Assembly: GCF_000016425.1 (NCBI RefSeq) | Contig: NC_009380.1 | Location: forward strand, 1,492,144 to 1,556,143 | Direction: 5' to 3' | From: Salinispora tropica CNB-440 | GTDB lineage: Bacteria; Actinomycetota; Actinomycetes; Mycobacteriales; Micromonosporaceae | Length of the DNA stretch: 64,000 bases | Part shown: positions 33,501-42,133 of the stretch, piece by piece | Position numbering within the stretch: the first letter of the stretch is position 1 | Layout of the letters: each line of letters starts with the position of its first letter | Translations under genes and position numbers: made by a program | Notes under the pieces: model-generated | What the model was told of the DNA's origin: nothing | The model's input: the letters and a program-made list of their open reading frames with translations, nothing else | Databases searched by the model: none

Positions 33501-34238
33501 GTCGATCCGGCCGCCGGGACCGCTCCGGCGCCGTCGGCGCCGGCCCGGCACCCCCTGCATCGGCTCGAACTGGCCGGCTTCGGGGTCCGCCACTCGGACG
33601 GGGTGGCAGCGGTCCGCGATGTCGACCTGACGCTGGAACGCGGCCAGCTCGTCCTGGTGGTTGGTCCGGTCGGGTCAGGCAAGTCGTCGCTGCTACGGGC
33701 CCTCGCCGGGATCGTTCCGTACACAGGTCGGCTGATGTGGAACGGCGTACCGGTGACCGAGCCGGAGCTGTTTCTCCGCCCGCACCAGGTCGGCTACGTC
33801 GGTCAGCAGCCCCGGGTGCTCTCCGGGACGGTCGCCGACAACATCACCCTCGACCATCCGGTGGGCGCCGACGCGGCCGTGTCGACCGCCCAGCTCGAGC
33901 CTGACCTGGCGGCCTCCGGGGCCGGTCTCGGGCTGGCTATCGGGCACAAGGGCACCCGGCTCTCCGGCGGGCAGCTTCAGCGTCTCGCGCTGGCCCGTGC
34001 CCTCGCCCCGCGGAGCGAGCTGCTGGTCGCCGACGATGTCTCCTCCGCGCTGGATGTCACCACGGAGCTGGCGCTCTGGGCGGCGCTGCGACAGCACGGT
34101 GTCACCGTGCTGGGGTCGACCTCGAAACGGGCGGCGTTGCTCCGCGCCGACCACGTCCTGGTGTTGCGCGACGGCCGGGTGGCCGCCCAGGGCCGCTGGT
34201 GTGAGCTGGCGGCGCAGTGGTCCCACCTGGCCGGCTGA
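30582..34238 (+). CDS. Single-chain double ABC transporter (TMD-NBD-TMD-NBD exporter)
   Basis: 1218 residues from GTG 30582 (VRLLRDLWATAPRRMTAVAI), probably leaderless. The order is a six-helix TMD (~10-300), NBD1 (Walker A GRTGSGKST 356-364, signature LSAGQ, Walker B VVILDEATARLD, H-loop IAHRLSS), a Pro/Gly/Ala-rich linker (~550-660), a second TMD (~675-985) and NBD2 (Walker A GPVGSGKSS 1028-1036, signature LSGGQLQR). NBD2 is degenerate: the catalytic Glu is Asp (VADDVSSALD) and the H-loop His is replaced (LGSTSKRA). NBD1 has the complete set. This asymmetry is typical of heterodimeric exporters with one non-hydrolysing site. Substrate is unknown. Confidence 0.93.
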   Translation: MRLLRDLWATAPRRMTAVAILVLLGAGGQAAAAALAGPVLVHRSVGAFVLLAAALVAAVVSGLVVNLVLAGVTADWSAAVRRRLCRVAFGQDLPTLEATPVGELLDRIDGDVYQVAAGLRSQGIRIVQMLTAGLLSAVVALGVWWPGGLTMLLLAGALVVVLRGPTARIVPARMAEEAAWSDLAAVMEEAVHGQDDVRTSLAQPYVLRLWATRAAAVLSRARPVWRMSARVTTTAVGVTSVGIAAVVLVGAWALASGRVDGARLTAVWLLAIAFGVTIEHVSQLVPEIQFALGAWGRVRLLADCPQERVGGLAPVDGDLTVRGLTFQYPVADGARGPALRDIHLTFIRGRSYAVVGRTGSGKSTLAKVLTRAVEVPAGTVLLGGRDLRDIDVEKLRRWVAVVPQRTEILAGTLAENIALFDPDLLDAAADALRELGLDSWVTELPDGLRTRLGEGGHVLSAGQEQLVAFARILVRDPHVVILDEATARLDPVTEARVQAATERLLRDRIGLVIAHRLSSVRHCDEVVVLADGAVLEAGPLRESGRFAELLATSHAATSDAVTPVSTSAPTPAQVGVGGGGPGRASGSGVGGGVGLLDGPEPDARPDLGPAAAPAKPTSPVAVDVRPPMVAEECRPPAEGALPPTGGASTPTGGASPPPVASLGRTLREIWRLLRNDPRYGLAALVPFIVLVLVGLAGPVLPWLWADVVDGVREPWLPALGIAAGLLAMLPFHWYSTLWFQGWWVRQMLRINLRLVHGQTGPRRVGGYTPAEVVAQGGDTERVVELADNALDQFVGLALLVTMTVISGSVVPGLFFVGTMVASALVATSFGPALERSARATVTARAAYATALVSGLSAARTVKLAGATGPVLDHLADLDATRSQRQRREISTQVWSRSTPSLVSGLLPIGAWGLFLAGVLSAGATLVAVSTLVTARWIAWTAASLLSQVPSARVWTQRTVAMTGAPAYSAALPGVDPAAGTAPAPSAPARHPLHRLELAGFGVRHSDGVAAVRDVDLTLERGQLVLVVGPVGSGKSSLLRALAGIVPYTGRLMWNGVPVTEPELFLRPHQVGYVGQQPRVLSGTVADNITLDHPVGADAAVSTAQLEPDLAASGAGLGLAIGHKGTRLSGGQLQRLALARALAPRSELLVADDVSSALDVTTELALWAALRQHGVTVLGSTSKRAALLRADHVLVLRDGRVAAQGRWCELAAQWSHLAG

Positions 34239-34293
34239 CGGGCTAGCCCTGGTGCGGGGCGCGGGCTGCCGGCCGAGTCGGTCGGGACCGATG

Positions 34294-34325
34294 CCGGCCC
34301 CGCCCCAGCACCGGGGCGGGGCCGG
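34294..34325. terminator. Bidirectional hairpin terminator between convergent genes
   Basis: A perfect 13-bp stem (CCGGCCCCGCCCC / GGGGCGGGGCCGG) with loop AGCACC lies between the stops of the ABC exporter and the convergent symporter. Confidence 0.85.
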
Positions 34326-34338
34326 ATGGGCGATCCAC

Positions 34339-35646
34339 TCAGGCGGGGGCCAAGGTCGGCTCCTCGCGCTGGCCGGGCCGAGAGTCGCGCTCGACCGGCT
34401 CATCGTCAACCAGGCTCCGTCGGCCGGCCGAGTCGTACGCGGTCCGGTCGAGGGTGCCCTCCCGGGCCGCCACGATCGTCGGCACGAGGGCCTGCCCGGC
34501 GACGTTGGTCGCGGTGCGGACCATGTCCAGGATGGGGTCGATGGCCAGCAGCAGGCCCGCGCCGGCCAGCGGCAGGCCGAGCGTGCTCAGCGTCAGCGTG
34601 AGCATGACGATCGCGCCGGTGAGGCCGGCGGTCGCCGCCGACCCGACCACGGAGACGAAGGCGATCAGCAGGTAGTCGGTGACGCCCAGCTCCACCCCGA
34701 AGACCTGCGCCACGAAGATCGCGGCCAGGGCCGGGTAGATCGCCGCGCAGCCGTCCATCTTCGTGGTGGCACCGAACGGGACCGCGAACGAGGCGTACTC
34801 GCGGGGGACTCCCAGCCGTTCGACCGCGCGCTGGGTCACCGGCATGGTGCCGACCGAGGAACGGGAGACGAAGGCCAGTTGGATCGCTGGTCCGGCACCA
34901 GCGAAGAAGCGCAGCGGGTTGAGTCGGCCGGCGCCGAGCAGCAGCAGCGGGTAGACCACGAACAGCACGATCGCGCAGCCGACGTAGACGGCGGTGGTGA
35001 AGCGGGCCAGTGGGGCCAGCAGGTCCCAGCCGTACGTGGCGACGGCCTTGCCGATCAGACCCAGGGTCCCGATCGGGGCGAGCCGGATCACCCACCACAG
35101 CGCCTTCTGGACGATTTCCAGTAGGGCCCGGTTGAGCTCGACGAACGGCTCGGCGGGCGGGCCGACCAGCAGGGCCGCCGCGCCGATGACGAGGGCGAGG
35201 AAGACGATCTGGAGGACGTTGCCCTCGACGAACGCGCCGACCGGGTTGGTCGGCACGATGCCGGAGAGGAAGTCGGTCCAGGCGCCGGTCTTGGTCGGGG
35301 CGGTGGCGTCGGCCGTGTCCAGGGTGACCCCGCGGCCGGGATCGGTGAGGAGCCCGAGGCCGATGCCGACGGTGACCGCGATGAGCGCGGTGGCACCGAA
35401 CCAGAGCAGCGTTCGCAGCGCCAGCCGGGCGGCGTTGGCCACGCCCCGCAGACTGACCACGCTGACCACGATGGCGGTGAAGACCAGGGGTGGCACGGCC
35501 AGTTTGAGGAGCTGGACGAAGAGGCCACCGACGGTGTCGAGGCTGCTGGCCAGCCAGCTCAGCTCAGCGGCCCGGGCGAGGTAGCCGAGGGCCACGCCGA
35601 GGGCGAGGCCGAGCAGGATCTGCACGGAAAAGGGGATCTTGCGCAT
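34339..35646 (-). CDS. DAACS-family sodium/proton-coupled symporter (dicarboxylate, glutamate or cystine)
   Basis: 435 residues from ATG 35646. Multiple hydrophobic helices start at FSVQILLGLALGVALGYLA. The family signatures are FVSRSSVGTMPVTQRAVERL (the serine-rich hairpin) and FAVPFGATTKMDGCAA, followed by DPILDMVRTATNVAGQALVP, which carries substrate- and sodium-binding residues. Members transport C4-dicarboxylates, glutamate/aspartate or L-cystine. A leader peptide with a cysteine codon lies 42 bp upstream, which favours cystine/sulfur supply (inference). It faces away from the thiolase gene. Confidence 0.93.
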   Translation of the reverse strand: MRKIPFSVQILLGLALGVALGYLARAAELSWLASSLDTVGGLFVQLLKLAVPPLVFTAIVVSVVSLRGVANAARLALRTLLWFGATALIAVTVGIGLGLLTDPGRGVTLDTADATAPTKTGAWTDFLSGIVPTNPVGAFVEGNVLQIVFLALVIGAAALLVGPPAEPFVELNRALLEIVQKALWWVIRLAPIGTLGLIGKAVATYGWDLLAPLARFTTAVYVGCAIVLFVVYPLLLLGAGRLNPLRFFAGAGPAIQLAFVSRSSVGTMPVTQRAVERLGVPREYASFAVPFGATTKMDGCAAIYPALAAIFVAQVFGVELGVTDYLLIAFVSVVGSAATAGLTGAIVMLTLTLSTLGLPLAGAGLLLAIDPILDMVRTATNVAGQALVPTIVAAREGTLDRTAYDSAGRRSLVDDEPVERDSRPGQREEPTLAPA

Positions 35647-35688
35647 GAATGGTCCAAGTCTGGAGAAAAAGAAAGGTGCGGGGCGGCG

Positions 35689-35778
35689 TCAGAGCTGCGG
35701 CCGCGCCGGACAGACACCGCTGGCCTGTCGTCGAAGGTCGACGTACAAGCGCACGGTGAGATTCCAGACGTTGGTCAT
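35689..35778 (-). CDS. Short leader peptide (probable attenuator) upstream of the symporter
   Basis: 29 residues, ATG 35778 to TGA 35689, too short for ordinary gene calls. The core VRLYVDLRRQASGVC matches the actinobacterial leader-peptide pattern (LHVDLxRxAxxxC) found upstream of sulfur/cysteine genes, where ribosome stalling at a Cys codon controls the downstream gene. The single Cys is near the C-terminus. The 42 nt between its stop and the symporter ATG are purine-poor on the mRNA sense and contain a C/T-rich stretch. Confidence 0.7.
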   Translation of the reverse strand: MTNVWNLTVRLYVDLRRQASGVCPARPQL

Positions 35779-35963
35779 TGCCGGTTGACGCTACACCGCA
35801 CTGCGCTGTTTCGGGAGCAGCGGACAGGTGACGCTCCCCACCTGGTGGCTCAGGCCACGCACCGCCGACCCCGGCCGGTCCGAGCGTCGATATTCTGACG
35901 CGGAGCGTCGCCCGGGATCCGGGCCCGCTCCACCCCCGACCTTCCCACCCCGAAGGACTCGCG

Positions 35964-37169
35964 ATGACCGTGGCATATCTGGTGGCTGGTGTCCGTACTC
36001 CGATCGGGAGGTATGCCGGGGCGCTCGCCGGCGTCCGCCCCGATGACCTGGCCGCGCATGTGATCCGGGAGCTGCTCGCCCGGCACCCGACGGTGGACTG
36101 GGCCCGTACCGACGACGTGATCCTCGGCTGCGCGAACCAGGCCGGTGAGGACAACCGCAACGTGGCCCGGATGGCGGCGCTGCTCGGCGGGCTGCCCGAG
36201 CAGGTGCCCGGGAGCACGGTCAACCGGCTCTGCGGCTCCGGCCTGGACGCCCTCGCCATCGCCGCCCGCTCCATCGTCGCCGGTGAGGCCGACCTGGTGG
36301 TGGCCGGCGGGGTGGAGAGCATGAGCCGGGCGCCGTTCGTGTTACCCAAGGCTGAGACCGCGTTCTCCCGCAACGCGGAGGTCTACGACACCACCATCGG
36401 CTGGCGGCTGGTCAACCCGGTGCTGGAGCAGGGGTGGGGCATCGACTCGATGCCGGAGACCGCGGAGAACGTCGCTGCCGAGTACGGCGTCGCGCGTGCC
36501 ACGCAGGACGAGTTCGCGTACCGCTCCCAGCAGCGCGTGGCGCAGGCGCAGGCCGACGGCCGGTTCGCCGAGGAGATCGTGCCGGTGCCCGCTCCCGCCG
36601 GCCGGCGGGGGACGACGGTGGTCGAGGTCGACGAGCATCCGCGGGAGACGTCGCTGGCGAAGCTGGCCGCGCTGCCCACCCCGTTCCGGGTGGGGGGCAC
36701 GATCACCGCCGGCAACTCTTCCGGCGTCAACGACGGCGCGGTGGCGCTGCTGGTGGCGTCCGAGGCAGCACTCACGCGGTACGACCTGACCCCGTTGGCC
36801 CGGGTCGTCGGCTCCGCCGCGGCCGGTGTGTCGCCACGGGTGATGGGCGTCGGCCCGGTGCCGGCCACCCGCCGGCTCCTCGACCGGCACGGTCTGGGGG
36901 TGGGCGATCTGGACGTGGTCGAGCTGAACGAGGCGTTCGCCGCGCAGGCGGTGGCCGTCTTGCGGGAACTGGGCCTGCCGGAGGACGCCGAGCATGTCAA
37001 TCCCAACGGGGGCGCGATCGCGTTGGGGCATCCGCTCGGCGCGAGTGGGGCCCGGCTGGCGCTGACCGCCGCCCTGGAGTTGCGTCGCCGGGGCGGCCGG
37101 CGGGCGCTGGCCACCATGTGCGTCGGCGTGGGCCAGGGCATCTCGCTGCTGTTGGAGTCCGTGGGGTGA
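35964..37169 (+). CDS. Thiolase (acetyl-CoA acetyltransferase / 3-oxoadipyl-CoA thiolase type)
   Basis: 401 residues from ATG 35964. All catalytic elements are present: nucleophile Cys in TVNRLCGSGLDALAIAAR (~Cys90), GHPLGASGARL with the catalytic His, and MCVGVGQGISLLLE with the second Cys. ELNEAFAAQAVAVL is also conserved. It acts in beta-oxidation, aromatic degradation (PcaF-like) or acetoacetyl-CoA formation. The residues seen do not decide between them and no aromatic pathway genes are adjacent. Full-length and intact. Confidence 0.93.
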   Translation: MTVAYLVAGVRTPIGRYAGALAGVRPDDLAAHVIRELLARHPTVDWARTDDVILGCANQAGEDNRNVARMAALLGGLPEQVPGSTVNRLCGSGLDALAIAARSIVAGEADLVVAGGVESMSRAPFVLPKAETAFSRNAEVYDTTIGWRLVNPVLEQGWGIDSMPETAENVAAEYGVARATQDEFAYRSQQRVAQAQADGRFAEEIVPVPAPAGRRGTTVVEVDEHPRETSLAKLAALPTPFRVGGTITAGNSSGVNDGAVALLVASEAALTRYDLTPLARVVGSAAAGVSPRVMGVGPVPATRRLLDRHGLGVGDLDVVELNEAFAAQAVAVLRELGLPEDAEHVNPNGGAIALGHPLGASGARLALTAALELRRRGGRRALATMCVGVGQGISLLLESVG

Positions 37170-37325
37170 CCGGTGGCCCGCCCGCACCCTCCCGTTGGGA
37201 ATGACGCACGCCTACAGTTATGTGCACCTAATGATCCGCGGGTCGGCCGGTGGCCTCCGCGTGTCCGTACGCGCCTCGACACCGGTTCCCTCCCGCACCG
37301 CGGCGACGACTTGGGGTGCAGCACT

Positions 37326-38144
37326 GTGCAGAAGCCGGACGGACTTCCCGCCGAGATCGACCTTTCCCGCCCGAGCGCGGCCCGGGTGTATGACTACTTT
37401 CTCGGCGGGGCCCACAACTTCGAGATCGATCGGCAGCTCGCCGAGCAGATCGCCAGCATGACGCCGAACCTCGCCGGCACCATGCGCGCCGGCCGCGAGT
37501 TCCTCCGCCGCGCGGTCCGGGTGCTGCTGGATGCCGGCATCGACCAGTTCCTCGACATCGGCTCCGGCATCCCGACCGTCGGCAACGTGCACGAGGTGGC
37601 CCAGGCGGTCAACTCGAAGGCCCGGATCGTCTACGTCGACATTGACCCGGTCGCGGTGGCGCACAGCCGGGAGCTGCTGGCGGGTAACGACTGGACCGGG
37701 GTCATCCAGGCCGACCTGCGTGATCCCGGGCACATTCTGGCCGAGGCCCGGGCGCTGAACCTGCTGGACTTCGACCGGCCGGTGGGCATCCTGCTCGCCG
37801 GGGTGGTGCACTTCGTCGGCGACGACGATCGCCCCGGAGACCTCCTCGCCACGCTCCGGGCCGCCGCCGCGCCCGGTAGTTACCTGGTGATCTCACACTC
37901 CACATTCGAGGACCAGCCGCGGGAGATGCTCGATGCCCAGCGGTTGTCGGCGCGTACCGACACCGAGATCACCCTGCGTTCCCGCGCCGAGATCACCGGC
38001 TTCTTCGGGGGCTGGACCCTGCTGGAGCCGGGGGTGGTCCACATGCCGTTGTGGCGGCCGGACTCTGCCTCCGACGTAGACGACAATCCGGAGCAGTTCG
38101 GTGCTTTCGGCGGCGTCGCCCGACACGACCAATCGGTGGGCTGA
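37326..38144 (+). CDS. SAM-dependent methyltransferase, DUF574 (SAV2177) family
   Basis: 272 residues from GTG 37326, with GGGGTG upstream. The family hallmark is PSAARVYDYFLGGAHNFEID. The SAM-binding motif follows as FLDIGSGIPTVGNVHEVAQA, with acidic strand VYVDIDPVAVAHS and RPVGILLAGVVHFV. This large actinobacterial family has no general substrate assigned. The downstream GGDEF-EAL gene begins 5 nt after its stop, suggesting one transcript. Confidence 0.95.
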   Translation: MQKPDGLPAEIDLSRPSAARVYDYFLGGAHNFEIDRQLAEQIASMTPNLAGTMRAGREFLRRAVRVLLDAGIDQFLDIGSGIPTVGNVHEVAQAVNSKARIVYVDIDPVAVAHSRELLAGNDWTGVIQADLRDPGHILAEARALNLLDFDRPVGILLAGVVHFVGDDDRPGDLLATLRAAAAPGSYLVISHSTFEDQPREMLDAQRLSARTDTEITLRSRAEITGFFGGWTLLEPGVVHMPLWRPDSASDVDDNPEQFGAFGGVARHDQSVG

Positions 38145-38149
38145 TCGCG

Positions 38150-40345
38150 GTGGCCGTTGTCCTGGAGTCGGGAGGGCGCGACCGCAGCCAGGCCGGCGCC
38201 CAGGGGTACGCGGCCGAGTGGGCCCGCGCCGTACGCCGGCTCGGCTTCGTCCCGTTGAGCGCCGAGGAGACCCAGCGGCTGTTGCACCGGCACACCGTTC
38301 GGCTGGCCCAGGCGCTGCGCGCCGAGCCGTTCTCGTCCCACCCCGCGGCCCAGGTCGGCCGGGCGCTGGCCGAGGCGCACCTGACCGAGCCGGGGGTGCT
38401 CGACTGGTCGGTACGGGCACTCGGTGACCGCTTCCTCGCCCGGGTGCTGCCCGACCTGGTCGGTACAGGTGAGGTGGCTACCCGCGTCGCGGCGTTGCAG
38501 GGCGCGATGGCAGCCGGATTCGCCCGGGCGCTGCGGGACCGTACCTTCGCCCAGCAGGAGCGGATCGCCCGCTCGGCCTGGCAGGCGCGGGACGAGGTGG
38601 AGCAGGCGTTGCGGGACAGCGAGGCCCGGTTCCGCGCGGTCTTCTCGGGTGCCGCCATCGGGATCGGCATCGGGTTGGTGGATGGTCAGATCATCGACGT
38701 CAACCAGGTGTTCGCCGACATGCTCGGCTACACGATCGAGGAGCTGCGGCAGCGGAATGTGTCGTCGCTGTTCCACCCGGACGACGCGGCCGGTATGTGG
38801 GAGCTCTACCAGCAACTCGTCGATGGCAAGCGGGACTCCGTCCGGGTCGAGAAGCGGTACTACCGCAAGGACGGTTCTGCCGTCTGGACCGACCTGGCGG
38901 TGTCGTTGGTCCGGCACGACGACGGTCATCCCCGGTTCACCGTCGCGGTGGTGGAGGACATCACCGATCGGTACGAGCTCCAGCAGCGCCTCCGGTTTCA
39001 GGCACTGCACGACCCACTCACCGGCCTGCCCAACCGGACCCTCTTCTTCGAGACCCTCGGAGTGGTCTTTGACAATGCTGGCGCTGGCCGCCCGGTCGGG
39101 GTCTGCTTCCTGGATCTGGACGGGTTCAAGGCGGTCAACGACAGCCTCGGTCACGACCTGGGCGACCAGCTGCTCGTGGAGATCGCCGACCGGCTGTCGG
39201 ACTGCGTCGCCGGGTCCGGGCACCTGGTGGCACGGATGGGGGGCGACGAGTTCGTCATCCTGGTTGACGACGGGGAGTCCCTCGACGACGTGGTGAGCGT
39301 CGCGGAGGCCGCGCTCGCGGCCGTCGCCGCACCGATTCGGATCGGTGATCACCAGCTCATGGTCTCGGCGAGCGTCGGCATCGTCGAGTGCCCGGTGAAC
39401 ACGACCGACCCGTCGGAGCTGATGAAGGCGGCCGACACCACGCTGTACTGGGCCAAGGCCGAGGGGCGCGGCCGGTGGGCGGTCTGGGATCGGGAGCGAA
39501 GCGCGCGTGAGATCGCCCGGTCCACGCTGGCCGCCGGGCTGCCGACGGCGTTGGAGCGGGATGAGTTCGTGCTGGACTACCAGCCGATCGTCTCCCTGCT
39601 GGACGGCTCGATGCGGGCCGTGGAGGCCCTCGTCCGGTGGCAGCATCCCAAGCTGGGCTTGCTCGGCCCGGCTCAGTTCATCGGGCTGGCCGAGGAGACC
39701 GGGCTGATCGTCCAACTCGGCGAGTGGGTGCTGCGCCAGGCGTGCCGGGACGCCGATGCCTGGCGGCGCGAGTTTCCGGAGGCTCGCCTGGTCGTCAGCG
39801 TGAACCTCGCCGCGCGTCAGGTGGAGCATCCCGCCATCGTGGACATGGTGGCGGGGGCGCTGACCGACAGTGGGCTTCCCGCCGAGCTCCTGCAGCTGGA
39901 GCTGACCGAGAGCGCTGTGATGGGCACCGCGGGGGAACCGCTGCGGGCGTTGCATCGGCTCGCCGGGCTGGGGGTGGGGCTGGCAATCGACGACTTCGGC
40001 ACCGGCTACTCGAATCTGGCGTACCTGCGCCGGTTGCCGATCCGGTGCCTGAAGTTGGCGGGTCCGTTCGTGGAGGGGCTGCGCGAGGGCGTAACAGAGA
40101 CGGCGACCAGCCATCGGGACGAGCAGATCGTGGACGCCCTGGTGCGGCTGGCGCGGGCGCTTGGTCTGTTGGTCACCGCCGAGGCGGTGGAGACCGGGGT
40201 GCAGGCCGAGCGGCTGCGGGTGCTGCGGTGTGACACCGGGCAGGGCTACTGGTTCGGTGCGCCGGGGCCGGCAGGTGAGATCACGGCCCGGCTGAGGGGA
40301 GCGGCGGCGCGGAACCCGTCGGGTACGGCGGATCACCGTACGTGA
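38150..40345 (+). CDS. PAS-GGDEF-EAL cyclic-di-GMP protein
   Basis: 731 residues from GTG 38150, 5 nt after the methyltransferase. An N-terminal helical region (~1-145) precedes a PAS domain (~150-280: FRAVFSGAAIGIGIGLVDGQ). GGDEF is intact (MGGDEF near 363; FLDLDGFKAVNDSLGHDLGD) and lacks an obvious RxxD inhibitory site in the expected place. The EAL domain has AVEALVRWQHP, NLAARQVEHP, LTESAV and DDFGTGYSNLAYL, but the KIDxxF position reads KLAGPF and the loop AEAVET differs from AEGVE. Cyclase activity is likely; phosphodiesterase activity may be reduced. Confidence 0.92.
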   Translation: MAVVLESGGRDRSQAGAQGYAAEWARAVRRLGFVPLSAEETQRLLHRHTVRLAQALRAEPFSSHPAAQVGRALAEAHLTEPGVLDWSVRALGDRFLARVLPDLVGTGEVATRVAALQGAMAAGFARALRDRTFAQQERIARSAWQARDEVEQALRDSEARFRAVFSGAAIGIGIGLVDGQIIDVNQVFADMLGYTIEELRQRNVSSLFHPDDAAGMWELYQQLVDGKRDSVRVEKRYYRKDGSAVWTDLAVSLVRHDDGHPRFTVAVVEDITDRYELQQRLRFQALHDPLTGLPNRTLFFETLGVVFDNAGAGRPVGVCFLDLDGFKAVNDSLGHDLGDQLLVEIADRLSDCVAGSGHLVARMGGDEFVILVDDGESLDDVVSVAEAALAAVAAPIRIGDHQLMVSASVGIVECPVNTTDPSELMKAADTTLYWAKAEGRGRWAVWDRERSAREIARSTLAAGLPTALERDEFVLDYQPIVSLLDGSMRAVEALVRWQHPKLGLLGPAQFIGLAEETGLIVQLGEWVLRQACRDADAWRREFPEARLVVSVNLAARQVEHPAIVDMVAGALTDSGLPAELLQLELTESAVMGTAGEPLRALHRLAGLGVGLAIDDFGTGYSNLAYLRRLPIRCLKLAGPFVEGLREGVTETATSHRDEQIVDALVRLARALGLLVTAEAVETGVQAERLRVLRCDTGQGYWFGAPGPAGEITARLRGAAARNPSGTADHRT

Positions 40346-40553
40346 GAGAGAGGTCGGATTCCGCGCCGCCGCGAGCCGGGCGTTGCCGAGCGCCCGGCGC
40401 GGGCCCGTCCGGATCGGGCCTGGCCACTGCACCCAGGATGCGGCCGCGGCCGGTAGTGGGGCAAACCATTTCAGGGGTGCGGTTCCGCCTGGGGTGGCCC
40501 GGGGGCGCGATGGGCGCCAAGCAGCGTCGAGGTCGCGGCGATAGGCTTGCGCC

Positions 40554-41411
40554 ATGACCGTCCGTGCGCCGTTGACCCCCGGCACGCTCTCTCCCTGGCG
40601 GCAGGTGCCCGCCCACATTCCCCGACCCGAGTACGTGGGCAAGAAGCAGCCCAAGCAGTGGCGTGGCTCACACGTGCAGACTCCGGAGACCATCGAGCGG
40701 ATGCGGGCCGCCGGGCGGTTGGCGGCGCGGGCCATCGTGCTCGCGGGCGAGCACTGCAAGCCGGGTGTCTCCACCGACGAGATCGACAAGGTGGTGCACG
40801 AGTTCCTCTGCGACCACGGTGCCTACCCGTCGACGCTGGGTTACCGGGGGTTCCCCAAGTCCTGCTGCACCAGCCTGAACGAGGTGATCTGCCACGGTAT
40901 CCCCGACTCGACGGTGCTCCAAGACAGTGACATCATCAACGTTGATGTCACCGCCTTCCTCGACGGGGTGCACGGCGACACCAATGCCACCTTCTGTGTG
41001 GGTGAGGTGAGCGAAGAGGTCCGGTTGCTGGTCGAGCGGACCCACAAGGCGACGATGCGGGGCATTCGGGCGGTCGCCCCCGGTCGGCAGATCAATGTGA
41101 TCGGTCGGGTGATCGAATCGTACGCGAAGCGCTTCGGCTACGGGGTGGTGCGCGACTTCACCGGGCACGGCATCGGCGAGGCTTTTCACAGCGGGCTCTA
41201 TGTGCCGCACTACGACAGCCCTCGGCCCACCGACGTGATGGAGCCCGGCATGACCTTCACCATCGAGCCGATGATCACCCTCGGCACCTACCAGTACGAC
41301 ATGTGGGATGACGGCTGGACCGTGGTGACCAAGGACCGGAAGTGGACCGCCCAGTTCGAGCACACGATCCTGGTGACCGACGACGGCTACGAGATCCTAA
41401 CCCTGCCATGA
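40554..41411 (+). CDS. map: Methionine aminopeptidase, type I
   Basis: 285 residues from ATG 40554. It removes the initiator methionine from nascent proteins with two divalent metals. Conserved elements are [43 protein letters not shown] (metal Asp residues), [14 protein letters not shown] (His) and FTIEPMI, then FEHTILVT (Glu residues). The ~40-residue N-terminal extension ([20 protein letters not shown]) is typical of actinobacterial MapB-type enzymes. The stop overlaps the ATG of the following transporter gene (ATGA). Confidence 0.97.
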   Translation: MTVRAPLTPGTLSPWRQVPAHIPRPEYVGKKQPKQWRGSHVQTPETIERMRAAGRLAARAIVLAGEHCKPGVSTDEIDKVVHEFLCDHGAYPSTLGYRGFPKSCCTSLNEVICHGIPDSTVLQDSDIINVDVTAFLDGVHGDTNATFCVGEVSEEVRLLVERTHKATMRGIRAVAPGRQINVIGRVIESYAKRFGYGVVRDFTGHGIGEAFHSGLYVPHYDSPRPTDVMEPGMTFTIEPMITLGTYQYDMWDDGWTVVTKDRKWTAQFEHTILVTDDGYEILTLP

Positions 41412-42121
41412 CCGAGACCCCGGCGGCGTTGCGGGAGGCACACCATGCGGATGTTTCTGGCGGCTGGCTGCGCCCCGCGGTCTTTGGGGCGATGGACGGA
41501 CTGGTCACCAACATCGCCCTGATCGCGGGGGTGGGTGGTGGCGGGGCGTCGGCGCACGCCGTGGTCCTCACCGGCACCGCCGGCCTGGTCGCCGGGGCCA
41601 TCTCCATGGGGTTGGGGGAGTACACCAGCGTCCGGTCGGCCAATGAACAGGTCGCTGCGGAGGTGGCCAAGGAGCGGCGGGAGCTAGAGCGGCATCCCGA
41701 GGTCGAGGCGCGCGAACTGGCGGACACCTGGGTGGCCCGCGGCCTGCCCCGGGAGCTCGCGACGCAGGTCGCGGAGGTGGTGCGGCGCAACCCCGAGGAG
41801 GCGCTGCGGGTGCACGTCCGGGAGGAGCTGGGCGTCGATCCGGACGACCAGCCGAGCCCGTGGGCGGCAGCGATCTCGTCGTTTGTCTGCTTCTCCGTCG
41901 GCGCCCTGGTACCCCTGCTGCCCTACCTGCTCGGCAGCACCAGCCTCTGGCTGGCCCTCGGCGTCGGCGGCTTCGGCCTCTTCCTGGCCGGCGCGATCGT
42001 CGCTCGGTTCACCAGCCGGCCCTGGTGGTCGGCGGGCCTACGTCAGCTGTTGCTGGGCGGCCTCGCCGCCGCCGCGACCTACGGCATCGGCACCCTGATC
42101 GGCGTCCAGGGCGGGCTGTAG
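41408..42121 (+). CDS. VIT1/CCC1-family transporter
   Basis: 237 residues from ATG 41408, overlapping the map stop by four bases. The family pattern is clear: [38 protein letters not shown], then an amphipathic cytoplasmic segment ([19 protein letters not shown]) with acidic residues that bind metal in relatives. Three further membrane helices follow ([58 protein letters not shown]). Members move Fe(II) or Mn(II), so a metal role is likely, though direction is unknown. Confidence 0.93.
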   Translation: MTETPAALREAHHADVSGGWLRPAVFGAMDGLVTNIALIAGVGGGGASAHAVVLTGTAGLVAGAISMGLGEYTSVRSANEQVAAEVAKERRELERHPEVEARELADTWVARGLPRELATQVAEVVRRNPEEALRVHVREELGVDPDDQPSPWAAAISSFVCFSVGALVPLLPYLLGSTSLWLALGVGGFGLFLAGAIVARFTSRPWWSAGLRQLLLGGLAAAATYGIGTLIGVQGGL

Positions 42122-42133
42122 GGAGAGTTCCGG

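Noticed and set aside
37880-40789. A 969-codon minus-strand open frame opposite the GGDEF-EAL gene
   Set aside because: It is an antisense shadow; the plus-strand frame has GGDEF, EAL and PAS motifs.
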